A stretch of DNA of 64,000 nucleotides. Source: Ulva prolifera. Lineage: Eukaryota > Chlorophyta > Ulvophyceae > Ulvales > Ulvaceae. The stretch's first letter is position 1, and each line of letters opens with the position of its first letter. The position numbers were made by a program, and so were the translations under genes. The notes under the pieces are model-generated. The model had not been told where the DNA came from and ran no database searches. It worked only from the letters and a program-made list of their open reading frames with translations. The stretch lies in NCBI GenBank assembly GCA_023078555.1, contig CM041199.1, positions 8,189,315 through 8,253,314 on the forward strand, in the 5' to 3' direction. Below are positions 38,301-49,385 of the stretch, in pieces.

Positions 38301-39504
38301 TCTACCTCTCTCTTGTATGTGCACGCCTGCAGTCTTCTTTTCTGCATACTGCTGTGGCCGGCTGGCTGCAGCCATCAGCACAGGTGCTCAGCTCTCGGCG
38401 AAATCATCTTAGCCAGCAATGCGCACTCATTCACGCACACCGCATGCCTTGCTGCAGATGAGCCCCTCCGGCCCGGGCGACATGCCAGGAGCGTACAGCT
38501 CCCAGCCGTCTGACGGCCCGGACGGACTGATACCACCCCCACACCTCCCAAGCCCGACCGGGCCGCATCGCCCACGCTCCGCCAACAGCGTCCACCTCCG
38601 CCCCTCTGACACCGAGTTCCCAGTGCTCCCACCCCCTCCCGGCCCCCCGCCATTCGCGCCGCTGCCCATCGGGGCAGACATCCCGCAGCGCCCGCTCTCA
38701 CGCTCCCGCAGCCAGAAGTCTGACCAGGCCTCCCAGGATGTGTTCCACAACATATCCAACATCGATGCGTTGCGCAGCGGCGGCGGGGGTGGCGGCGGCA
38801 GTAGCTCCGCGCAGGGCGGCGGCGGGAAGTCGGTCGTGGATAGCAAGGGCGGCAAGGTGACGTCGTTCGGTGTCGGCCCAACGATTGCGGTGCAGAGCCC
38901 GACCCAGCATGTCGTCGCGCCGGGGGTGGGTGTCCACCGAGGTGACAGCGCGGCCCTCTCGCGCACCTCAGCTGGCCCGCGGACCACGCTTTCCAACACG
39001 CAGAATGGATACACTCACGCGCCGCGGCCGCCGAGCTCCCTCGGTACCGCGCGCAGCCACGACGGCAGCGGCAGCAGCTTCGCACTGACCCCGGAGTCCC
39101 ACCCCCTCACCGGCATCCCATACGGGCCCGGCGCGGACGCGAACGCGGGGCTGTGGGGCGACCGCGAGGGTGTCGTTGTGGTGCCCCGCGGCAACGGCAT
39201 CGGCCGGAACCGCGTGGGCGTCGGTCGCGGCGCCGCGGTGGACCCCCGGCAGCTCGCGCTGCAATCGGCGGAGGCGGATTTTGCGCGCGGGGAGTACGGG
39301 CGCAGTGACAGCGGGCGGGACTCGGGGCGCGACAGCGGCGCAGGGAGCTCGCTCGACGAGGGCCCGAAGACCCCAGCGACGAACCTGCGCATGACATTGG
39401 CGACCCCTGGCACCGAGGGGACGGTGGGGCGCGATCTGAAGGGCGTCCAGGCGAAGGAGTGCGCAGCTGTCCCTACCATGCATCCTGCTGTCCTCATGAT
39501 GTGA
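29316..39504 (+). CDS. Kinesin-4 family motor with very long low-complexity tail
   Basis: Fourteen exons: 29316-29477, 29852-30157, 30242-30710, 31227-31627, 31815-31998, 32174-32253, 32665-32832, 33061-33285, 33606-34190, 34610-34782, 35024-35755, 35883-37327, 37987-38123, 38458-39504. Phases close over about 2,037 residues. The N-terminal motor (to ~390) shows [12 protein letters not shown]-loop GQTGSGKT (102-109), switch I NARSSRSH (225-232), switch [11 protein letters not shown] (284-292) and [17 protein letters not shown]. The neck [16 protein letters not shown] is the kinesin-4 (KIF4/KIF21/FRA1) signature. An acidic loop precedes switch II. About 400 residues of coiled coil follow, then a second helical block ([21 protein letters not shown]) aligning with the FRA1/KIF4 stalk. 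The last ~1,050 residues are Ser, Pro, Arg and Gly-rich with many SPGR, RSRS and polyproline patches. Plus-end-directed transport or microtubule-length control is the family role. The joins of exons 12-14 (donors GTTCGT, GTACGC) are less certain than the motor. Confidence 0.92.
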
Positions 39505-42500
39505 AGTTGGCGAGACTGCTCCGCAGTGATGTACATGTGCTTGTACATGTCTGTGTTTGTATCGTTTTCATGTGTGCGTTGTTCATATTCAGCTAGATTT
39601 CTGTTGCTGGCTGGCAAATCACAATTCAGATTATTCTGTTTCATTCGTGGTGCATGACAGCACGTGGTCGCTTCGATGGTGTCATGGTACCCTCATATTG
39701 ACGGCGGCGATGTTGTGCAGCATGTACAAGGAGGCAATCGCCGCACGGTCCCAAGCGGCTCGTGTCTTGATGTCCAAGTCCCACCTCCCTCCGCGGTAGG
39801 TAGCTAGGCCAATATAGTAGCAACGACACGGCTGTGTACAGTTTTCTATTTACACAACTAGCTTTGCCTGCACCTCCGCTTCGGTGCTAAGACTTTCACA
39901 ACAGTCTGACGCTGGCCCTGCGGCCATGTTGGAGCGGCGCGGGCATGGAGGTCATGAAAGGCTTTGCGTGTGCCGTGAGGATCAAGGGGGGTTGAGCACC
40001 CTGTAGGGGCGGGCTTGATCGCATGGTGTGGCAGCATGGCTTGCTGAACGGGGACGTGGTAGTGGCCTGAGTGACATTGGTTGCGCTGCACGGGAGTAGC
40101 TTTCAAACCGAGGTCTGTGCAGGGCATGAGTGGTGGTTTGTGGAGAGGTGTTGCCGCGACGCTGATTTGGGTTGCAGCTGCATTGATTTTCTTGCATGTC
40201 ATGTTTTCAGGGGTTTACGATGGTCTTGTGAAATGACGTAGTGATAGCATACATGTTGCTCAGGTTCGAGGCATCAAAATTTTGGTAACCGTGTTTGTCA
40301 ATTCCAGTAACGAGGAATTGACTGACGAGGTTGTACACCCCTAGATCTGACATGGCTGAGAGGTTGTTTTCAAATGTTCAGCAAAGAGCTGGCGCTCTGC
40401 CATGATGCAATATCATGGTGCAGATTGTGGTATCACCGTGAAGTGTCAGCACATCTGGCCATGACGCTCTGACAGCTTCAGACATTGGAACACGGCTCAA
40501 TCCAGTGAAACCAGTCTGCTGCACACGCATTGTGATACACATGGCCTGATACATGTGCCTTGAGATGTGTGAGAGATATGCACTTCAGCAGATCACAAGC
40601 TAAAGAGAGGGTGTCTTGGTGTTAACAAATTAGTGTACTGTCACAAATCATGCACGCTACCACAGAAGCAATCCCTAGTGTGTGGGCCCTATCGGCCGCA
40701 TGGGCCATGACACTTCTCACTGTGAGATCTCACTGCAACTAGTCGCTCACACAGATCAGGTACAGTACGGCATCTTCTTGCTGTCATGGCACCAGAGCTG
40801 ACAATCCACGGTACTTGATCAGTTGATGTGCAGTCACTGCAGTGCTACCAGCTCTCCTGTGCGGTACAAGTGACCAAGCAGTCTTAAGACCAAGCAGATG
40901 CAACAGAAACAGAGCGTGTCCAGAGGCCGTAAGGCTGTTGGAGTGCAAGGTTGCCACTTCAGTGGGACTGCACTATATCTGCCCCGAAACCTAGCTCGGC
41001 AGTGCAAATGGGTGTCAGACACTGGACCAAGCAGTCCGGTCGCACGGTGTCATTGTATTCTGCAAGAATCGGTACCGCGGTATCAAGGTAGTTCCTGGCC
41101 GTTGCCGCATGACGAGTGCACCAGTGGATTCCTCGTACGTTGTCAGAGAGGTGACGGGCGGCTGGCTGTGTTTCTGACAATCGGATCTTTGCTTTGTGTT
41201 GTAATCATGGCGGTGCTGTTGCCAGCAGGTCAACAGAGCTGACCAGGAGCGGCTGCATCCACATAAATTGGCCATGCCCGAGTAAGGTCTAGAAATCGAT
41301 GTGAATTGCTATGAGGATTGAGCCGCAGAGGTGTGGCAATGTGATGTGGGTACACAGTTCGTACCTTGTGAGAAGCCTGTCATGGGGGGACATCACGGCA
41401 CAGACATCTTGGTCAGCCAGTCAGTACATGCCAGTGCAGACTTCCATCGTTTCCTATCGCCGTTTCCCCAACACCATCTGGTCTAAAAACGTGCAGAATT
41501 ACACGAAGTTCCCGAGACAACGACGGCCGCTTGCATCCACGAGGATGGCCAACACACACCACGTCTGACGATTGGCGGGTAACACCTGCTGCTCCTTGAT
41601 CCTGGCGGGACACGCCAATTACAGTCGCAGGCACATGGCCACAAAATCGTAGTTGCAATGCCCCACATGGCCTCATGTGCCCATCGACTACACCTATCCA
41701 CGGCGAACTCAGCCAGCAGAAGCATCCCCACATCTGTTGGCCTCATTGTCCAGAGACATGAGCTGATGCAGCTTGGCGTCCTGCAATAGAGCACAGCATC
41801 TACCAGCCTCGTGGCGAGATTGGCAACTGAGAGCAAGCGGGTCCTGATCAGCCTGCGGTCAACAGAAGCCTGGTTGAGAAGCACGGAGCTCCATCACAGC
41901 TGTAGCACGTCGAGCCGTGCGAGCTGTACCTCCTGTGGACACCGCGTCACTCCCATCTCTGCCACAGTGGTGCCTTCATGTTGGGCGAGTCCACGTCGAG
42001 GCCTGCATGGACATGGACGCTGTGTCACCGAGTGTGGACGCATGCCCAAAATCAGTGGTTGCATGCCGGGAAGCAGTGGCGGCTGTGCCTGCACAGAGCT
42101 TGCACAGGGCCTGGACAGCAGAGAGCAGAAAGCGCATGGCCTCTCGTGATGCACACGAGGCACACAGTGTGGCTGGCAAAATGACAGGACTGAAGCACTG
42201 CCTCAGCAGATCTGCTGGTGAGTGTCAGCAGGTAGGTCAGGACTCGGGCACAGGGGAAAGATTGGAGTGAAGCAACGAGGCAGCTGTGGGAAGGCACCTG
42301 CACTCACGGCCGCTGTCAGAGCGTGCGATGAGAGGAAGTGACTTTAGGCCCCACCCCAGTTGATGGTGAGGCACCATACCAATTCAAGAAATTCCTCAGA
42401 CACGAACCGGTTGCGTAAAAAAAAAATCTTGAGAAAGCAGGCTTGTCCCTCAGACTACAGGCTACAATATTGCAGGCCCACACCACCCAAAGCACACACT

Positions 42501-43365
42501 GTCATACTTCTGCAGAGCGATGGCGTCAGCCGGTATGTGCATGGTGCAATGCACATCATGTGTGCAGTACATTAGCAAATTAAGCTACCTACACATAAGC
42601 TACTTGTATGGAATGGTCGCTCATCCGGCCACCCTTGACGCACATGTTTGGACTGGAAGCTGGTCAGGTCTCAACACTATCACCATGCTGTATGCCATGA
42701 GCATCCCTAGTGTACTCGGGATGCTCATGGCAGGGCAGCTTCCGCTTGCCCACTTAGATGTCATCCAGTGAACTCTCAGTGACAAACGGAGCTGTGTGAC
42801 ACCGCTGTGCGCACCCTGGACGCGCGAGTTGCCGGAGTAGATCCGGGCGCGAAACAGACGTGCACCTCATGTGCTTGCACAGCATGCACATCCAGGCTCA
42901 CACGTACTTTGACCTTTTCAGCCGTCGACGCTGACCCTGTTGACCTTGGCGCAAGCATATCTAATATGCGACCGCGCCATTCCCCCGTGACTGCGCATGC
43001 ATGACACGCACGCGGTCGGACAAGCCCGCAGCAACACACAAGAGTCGTGAATTCACGATCACTGTGACATTCAGTGGCACCCCAAAACAGAAACTCGCAG
43101 TTGCCAGCTTTCCCTGCAGAACACACTGACATGTAGCCGCGCACCAAGAGGGACAGGGCACGCCACAGACGGGCACACCTGATACGCCATACTCAGCTGA
43201 GGTCAGACGTCACCTGCTTACATGCGCATCCTCGGCATTCTATTGAATGAAGAAAAATATCAAATGTTTGAGGGGAGGAGGGGCACACGGGCTGCTGTGC
43301 CGTTGCTGCTGCTTGTCGATTCTTACCGTACAGACCGTGCAGCCAGTTTCGCGCACCTCACAGCG
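39505..43365. other. Region between convergent kinesin and WW-protein genes
   Basis: 3.9 kb with no confident gene. AT content is higher from 40.2 to 40.9 kb. Weak minus-strand coding signal exists at 40.9-42.4 kb, listed below. A plus-strand ORF at 40898-41242 ends in a hydrophobic helix (FLTIGSLLCVVIMAVLLP) but shows no coding bias or start context. Confidence 0.4.
41700..42260 (-). CDS. Possible 3' exons of an unrecognised minus-strand gene
   Basis: Three minus-strand segments look protein-like. The first is about 70 codons, containing ADLLRQCFSPVILPATLCAS and REAMRFLLSAVQALCKL, followed by a CAG/GT-like border. The second reads ASVDRRLIRTRLLSVANLAT. The third is a short terminal piece reading DAKLHQLMSLDNEANRCG with a stop. 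They cannot be joined without an implausibly short intron, so the model is provisional. The first segment is helical, with no family I can name. Confidence 0.22.
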
Positions 43366-46300
43366 CTACATACGGTCTGCTGCGCGGCCAGTGGCACAGC
43401 ACGCACAGCACGGACGCTGAGGACTGCTGCACGGGCGCTGCATCACGAATGTGCCCGCACCTCCACCCTGCCCGGCATCTGCGGCACCGGCGTGCGGTAG
43501 CGTGGGCGGTCCACGGGTCGGAGCTTCGGCTGCCGCCTCTGACCGGCCTCCTCGCCACACATGGCGGCCTCGCTGCTCCGCACACAGCATGGTCAGCACC
43601 GGGAGGGATCCACGCCGGTGCCGGGCTGCGAGGCAAGGCATGCGGATCGTCTGCGGCTTGGTCCACTGGCGCTCATGCCCTCGGCCGTGCCGGCGGGCCT
43701 TGCTCCAGCAACTCGCGGCCACATCCGGCTCGCCGTCGACGCGTCTGCTTCTGATTCCCGGCGGCTGGCGGCGTCCTGCCGCCGCTCCCGCACGATGCAA
43801 CTGCCGAACAATCCCGTCGCATGTACACCATGCATGGGCCCCACACGTGGGAACCCGGTCGTCGAAACAGATGCGGAGGTGTGGACGACCCGGGCAGTGC
43901 GCCGATGGCAGGGCGCACGGGCGCCGCGGCAGGAGTGCCGCACCTTGGTGTCCGCGTGGCCGTAGTAGACCCCCTTGCTCGCCGGGTCCCACAGCGCGCG
44001 CCACCCCTCCGGCAGCCCCACGCTCAACACGCGCAGATCCGGCTCGGAGTCAAAGAAGAGCGCATTGGCCTTGTCCGCGGCCGCATCGGCGGCGGCAGCC
44101 GCCGCAGCTGCGGCCGCCGCGCGCGCCGCGGCGCGCCCGCGCACGCGCTCGCGCCAGTCCCCCGGCAGCGGCACAAAGTTGGGGTTGCTCTGTGCGGCGC
44201 CGCTGCGGAACTGCTCGGAGATCCACTCCTCGACGTCGGCGGCGCGCACGCGCTCCCGCGCCGCGAGGTCGACCGGCCGCTGCCGCGCGCTCTGCATGCA
44301 TGCGCCTCCGTCACCTGCCATGTACCACAGGCCGTGCAAACCGTCTGACAGGTCGAGACGCTAGACTCAATGAGCATATGTCCACTTCTACTATACCATG
44401 GCCATGAGCAGAGACGTGACTACCCTCCCGGCGTTGTACTCGCAACGTACCTGCTCTGCTTCAAGCTCGCGCGCGACGTTGTGCCACTTGTCCAGCAGCT
44501 TGCTGGTGCGGCCTTTGAGTTTCTTCTGCTTCTTACTCCCGCCGCTCGCGGCGACCGCGCCCTCCCCTGCCCCTCTGCGCCGCTTCCGCGCGACGACCTC
44601 TGCCTCCTCCCCCGGCCCCGACCCCGACCCCGCACCCTGCCCCCTCCCGTTGCCCAGCCCACCCCTACCTGCCGCCGCAGACACCTCGTCCGCTTCGCTT
44701 GCCACGGCGGCTGCGCCGCGGCGCCTGTCGGCTCTCCAGCTATCGCCATTCGGCGATGCGCGCCGCCCACATTCCGGCAGATGCCCCCCCGCATCGTCCG
44801 GGGGCAGCGGCGGGGCCGCCGACTCCGCGCCTCCCGCCGCATTGTCCTCCATCGCGCCATGCTCATCCTCCAGCCCCGGCGGCGGATCCTCCGGTGGCGG
44901 CTCGTCCGGCAGCGGCGGCGGCGCCTCCTCCGCTACGCCGTCCATGTCCAGACCCCCCTCTGCCACCCCCGCACCGCCGACCATCGCGGCATGCACCGCC
45001 TGCGCCCACGGGGACACCGCATGAGTCTCATGCGTGTACGGCCCGGCCCCCGGCTCACTGGCGTCCGCTACGCCCGTGGCTATCGCGTCTGTGCCGGCAG
45101 GCCCCACTGCGGTGCTCGCGTCCCCACCGGCCGCCGCCACAGCCACCTCCCCTTCTTCCAGCACTCCCTGCGCCGCGTCACTTCCGCCGGCGCCGCCGCC
45201 ATCAGCGGCCCCCGTGTCCGCTGCCAGCAGATCTCCGCCCGGAACACGTCCAGTGGTACCGCTGTCCCCCCCGGCCGCGGCGGCCGCGCGCGCCACGACC
45301 GCTTGCACGTGCTCCTCTATGTACCGGCAAACAGCAACGACAGCCTCGGGGCTCAATGCCGCAGCACATGCCGCCAACGAGGACCCCTCAGCCACCGGCG
45401 ACGCCGCGGACGCTCCCTTGAGCACGCCACGCAGCGCCGCGAGGTCTGTGCGCCGCAGGAGCAGCTCCGCATGCAGCGTGCCGGCTGCCGCCTCAGCGAC
45501 GCCGCCGCCGCCGCCCGGAGGCGCGATCGCCAGAAGCGCGTCGCTCAGCGCTGCAGAAGCGCGTGCGTGGGCGAGTGTCGCACGCGCCGCGAGCGCACGG
45601 CCCTGCCCCCCCGCCACCCGCGCTTCCCCCGCATCGCCTGCTCCCGTGGCGTCCGCTTGGCCCGCGGAGGCCGCGGCTTCTGTTGCGTGGCTTGCTGGGC
45701 CCTCCCCCCCTGAAGCGGCTGCGTCATTGTCAGCTGCGGCATCGGCCGCAGGGCGGTTGCTGACGAGCTCCCCGTCTTCTGGCTCTGACACAGGCAGCGG
45801 TGCTGCTGGAGGCTCCCACTGTGTGGTGGAAGACTCTTCGTGCCAGTAGTATGGCAGTCCGGACTCCTCGTCCAGCACCTGAAGCCACCCTGGCGGCAGC
45901 CCCGCACTGCCGTCTTGCAATGCTGTGCTGGCGTCATCCCCAGCGGCGGGTGCCTGATCCTGCTCAGCACCTGCCAGAGCAGCGCCGATAGAGGCCTCAG
46001 CGCCTCTTACTGCGTGCTCAGCTGCGAATTTGGCGCTCTCTGCATTCTCGGGCTCCAGTTGTTGTGTGTTGCTGGCCACGGCTGCAGCTGCGGATGGCCC
46101 AGATGAGGCCTGATCTGCTGAGATCCGGTCAGGAGCAGCTGAGCCTACAGGTGCATGATCAGATTTGCTCATGGGTGAAGTGGCTGCTCTCGTGCCTCTG
46201 GCATCTGCTGCTGGCGGTGCTTCGGTCTGGCTTCCAGTGTTGGCATCGGACTCGGCAGCTGTAGCGCCATCGATGGGGTGAACGCCAGGTGGGAGATCCC

Positions 46301-47054
46301 ATGAGACCTCATTGGTCTGTTGGTTCCAATAGTATACAGCCGCTGATCCTGCATCTTCAACTAGGGCCCATGAATCTGACAGCCACTGGACAATGTTCTG
46401 TGTGCCACTGGCTTCGCCATCCGCTGAATCGGGGACAGAGTCTTTGTTCTCGATGGTCTCTGAACAGCAGCCACGCATTTATCGGAACCCTTGAATGATC
46501 TGGACGCTCGTTGCAATGTTGTATGGTGAATCGTGGGGGGCAGGAGAACGTGCCTGGCTTCCCCCCCTCGTCGTCCAGTAGGCCCTCGTCATTTAGCGCG
46601 TTCAGAAAGCTGGCAAGTGGATCGTCGCTACTGTGAGTAGAGGTTTGAGCGCTGGGAGACTCAACAGGTGTCTTCATGGCAGTACTCTGACAGCGTTGGT
46701 CTTTCGCCACGGCGCTAGCACCACCATCATCATCAGCATCATCATCATCCTCGTCGTCATCCTCGTCGTCACCATAGTTGAGCATTAACGCCAGGGGGTG
46801 ATTGGCCGTATCGACAACCTTCTGCGGAGCCGTTGCCTCTTCATTCAGAACGGTTGTTTTATCGTCCCCCATTTGAAGCACTGCATTGTGGACAGCTTCC
46901 TGCATATACCTTCCTGTCAGCTGATGTTGACATTGGTAAGCAATCGACTGATCAGGGCCAGGCGTACCTGCAGCGCCTTCATATCCAGCTGCTTCGCTGC
47001 CAGCGGCGCGCTGAACGCCGGCGCTGCTGTCTCCTTTCTGAATAGCCTCGACAT
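43366..47054 (-). CDS. FNBP4-like protein with three WW domains
   Basis: Five exons (47054-46968, 46899-46554, 46459-44451, 44291-43944, 43665-43366), about 1,029 residues, near the size of human FNBP4. FNBP4 (formin-binding protein 4) binds proline-rich formin segments through WW domains. The N-terminal part has HPLALMLNYGDDEDDDE and DPLASFLNALNDEG, matching the FNBP4 N-terminal layout. WW1 lies at ~174-202 (YYWNQQTNEVSWDLPP), WW2 at ~331-363 (LPPGWLQVLDEESGLPYYWH) and WW3 at ~907-934 (LPEGWRALWDPASKGVYYGH then WTKP across an intron). Between WW2 and WW3 come long Ala/Gly-rich stretches, polyproline (PPPLPDEPPPEDPPP) and a basic segment (KKQKKLKGRTSKLLDKW). Intron 2 appears to start GCACGT, since no GT donor gives the right phase. 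The final exon after WW3 is low in recognisable sequence and its frame is the weakest part. Confidence 0.85.
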
Positions 47055-48116
47055 AGATCTAGCTGGATTGTATATGTCCGTTATGCCGGTGACACATTCT
47101 GCAAAGGCCTCATCGGAAGAAGCAACCCACGAGCATTTGTAGCCCAACGTGCCGGTGAGCAGCAAAGCCTACAACGTAAATGCATCATAAATACAGAGAC
47201 GATTTCGACCAATTCGCTATGGTTTTGATCGCGCGTCCATGTTCTCTTGCGCTTTCTGCAGGTCTCTTGGGCAGTGGACCACTGCCATCGCTGCCACTGT
47301 GCATCATGCATTGTTGTGGAAGACATCACCCCATGGAGAAGACGCTGTGTCGCTCCCAGGGGTGGGCCATAGGCTAGTGGGGCCCCAAGCATAAGTAACA
47401 ATTTTGTATATCATGCACAATAGTCAAGGCCAGCGGCAGCTGCAGGAGTGGTGCACACCCCCGCACCAGGCCGCAAACGCAGATGCCCCCCTCGCGACAC
47501 CTGTGTCTTCATCCGGGCTCTGTTCTGCATGGACTGGCAGCGTTCGCATGGGTGCATGGTGATCCTCATCTCATAGTGCACGTCGCCCCTGCGCTATGCT
47601 ACCTGCAGGGCCTATGTGCAGCATCGCATGCATGCAGCACCGCATGCATGCAGCACCGCATGCGACCTGCCTCCCAGCCTTTGTCCCGGCGCCAGAAGAG
47701 CTGCCAGAAGCACACCAATCTGTGCCGCGAGGCTACGCAACCCCGCTCGAGGTGGCAACGCCTCCTGCGGTGCATGCATGGGAGCGCAGGCGAGCGCAGC
47801 GGGAGGCCCGGTGGGGCCGCGGGTGTGGCCTCGCCTGATGCAGAGAGCTTGGGCGACGACGACGACGACGGTAGTTCTGAGTCGTGTTATGACATCTTCC
47901 TCTCTTGCTGCATGGCGTGGCCACCGGTGCGCTCGCACGAATGCATTGAGCCTCCCCCCCTGGTTTGCAAGAACTGTTGCAACCTCTACAGATGCCTCGA
48001 GCACAGATCTATGTACATGGATATGATATCATACGGTATTTCTGGGCCCGGACATGATGCGGTAAGGGGAGGATGGGGGGGGCATGTGCAGCGCCACCAG
48101 CCGGGCCGGTTGACGG

Positions 48117-48235
48117 CAGTGTCGGGCCGTCGACGGATCCGGCCCGCTCACATAGAACAATTCCGAATACTCGGGTGTTTCTGGATGGCAGCGCTGGAGG
48201 TGTTGCAATTGCACCTGAAGGCAATCCAACCCTGG
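48117..48235 (-). mobile_element. MITE-like element, copy A
   Basis: Begins CAGTGTCGGGCCG, a variant of the terminal sequence of copy D. It continues through CACATAGAACAATTCCGA and TTTCTGGATGGCAGCGCTGGA, matching copy D in the same orientation. The right end is degraded. Confidence 0.55.
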
Positions 48236-48388
48236 TATACATGGACGCGTCCGCGAGATCCATACCCGCCATGGCTGCAGCGACAGGGCCAGTGCACGAC
48301 GCGACAGAGCGGGACGGCGGGGCCGGTTCTTAAGTAGTTCAGTAAATATGGCAGCGCTGGGCTGCATGGGATGGACAGTGGTGGAGGC

Positions 48389-48475
48389 CAGTGTTGGGTC
48401 GCTTTGCAGCATTTCCAGGGCTGCCACCCAGAAACTAGACCTGAATATTCGGAATTGTTACATATGATCATACGG
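48389..48475 (+). mobile_element. MITE-like element, copy B (opposite orientation to A and D)
   Basis: Starts CAGTGTTGGGTCGC and runs through GCATTTCCAGGGCTGCCACC and ATTCGGAATTGTTACATATG, the reverse complement of the core of copies A and D. Copies A and B form a large inverted pair about 270 bp apart. Confidence 0.6.
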
Positions 48476-49385
48476 TCGTGGTCGGGCCCGACGACCCATC
48501 GCTGGTGGAGGCTGACCTGCTCCACACGCCAAGCAGCTCCATATATGCTATAATCACATCACTTCTTGCTCGGAGGGTTCCGGGTTTGAGACCGCTTGCA
48601 ATGCGTGCATACGACAGTCCGCCAAGCGCCAACATGTACGGCGATGAATTGTGTGCCCGCAGCTAGGTCTGTGCCCGCAGGTCTGTAGTGACCCGTGTGA
48701 TCCCACCCCCCGCCCCCGCCACCTGCTGGAGGGACGCCCAACGAACGCTCTCCTTCTCACCGGTGAGGCCTCTGTCTAATCTTGTTCCGAGTCTCGGCCA
48801 ACGGAGGGAAGGCCGGGGTGGGGCGGGAGGCGGGGGAATGCCTTGGCTGGCTCAGGCATGTCCGCCTTCCAGAAGCAGCCAGAACGTTCAGGAAACTTGA
48901 TAACGGCCCGCACACAGTTCCAGTGCACCGTGGTCCGAGCTGCTTTGTAGCGTCACACATGACGCGCAGGGTTCTTGTTTGGCTTCCGACATCCCACTCT
49001 GTGCTTCCGCATTCACAGTCGACTGTGACGTCTTCTCCCGAGATCATCAGGAGCACAGTTTCGGCAAGGTTGTGCGAGACCGCAGATGTGGCCTGTGAAT
49101 GTCAGCTGCTGCGCATTGACGACTAGTTCAGCTGATTCTGGTCTCAGAGCTGAAGCTTGCATGAGACTGGATACAGAACATCGCTCTGCAGCTATGCGTC
49201 CACGTGGAGCGACCGACGCGCTCCTGCCACGTCGAGAAAACATACATATGTGCCACAGCATCGCCCTTGACAGGTTTAAACTCTCTAAATTGCCGTTTCG
49301 TAAGCATTGCACAGGCCTAGGCGAGATCGCGATCCATACATATTCATAGCCCCAGTTTGAAGTTGGACCACAACCTGCAGCGGGC

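Larger units (their letters stand above)
47055..49385. other. Region upstream of the YCGCATR gene cluster; possible exon and repeats
   Basis: No confident gene. A plus-strand open segment ending at about 48060 reads SLGDDDDDGSSESCYDIF and LVCKNCCNLYRCLEH, and meets a good GTAAGG donor at 48061, so it may be an exon of an unknown gene. Two MITE-like copies follow. A small palindromic repeat (GCATGCATGCAGCACC, about three copies) lies at 47.62-47.66 kb. The promoter of paralog 1 should lie at the right end. Confidence 0.35.

Noticed and set aside
44370-45849. Long plus-strand Arg/Pro/Ala-rich frames
   Set aside because: They are antisense to the FNBP4-like exon 3, which has WW domains on the minus strand.
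48757-49126. Open frames on both strands with Cys-rich or Thr/Val-rich composition
   Set aside because: Neither has splice signals, a start context or a paralog; opposite strands look equally plausible, so neither was called.
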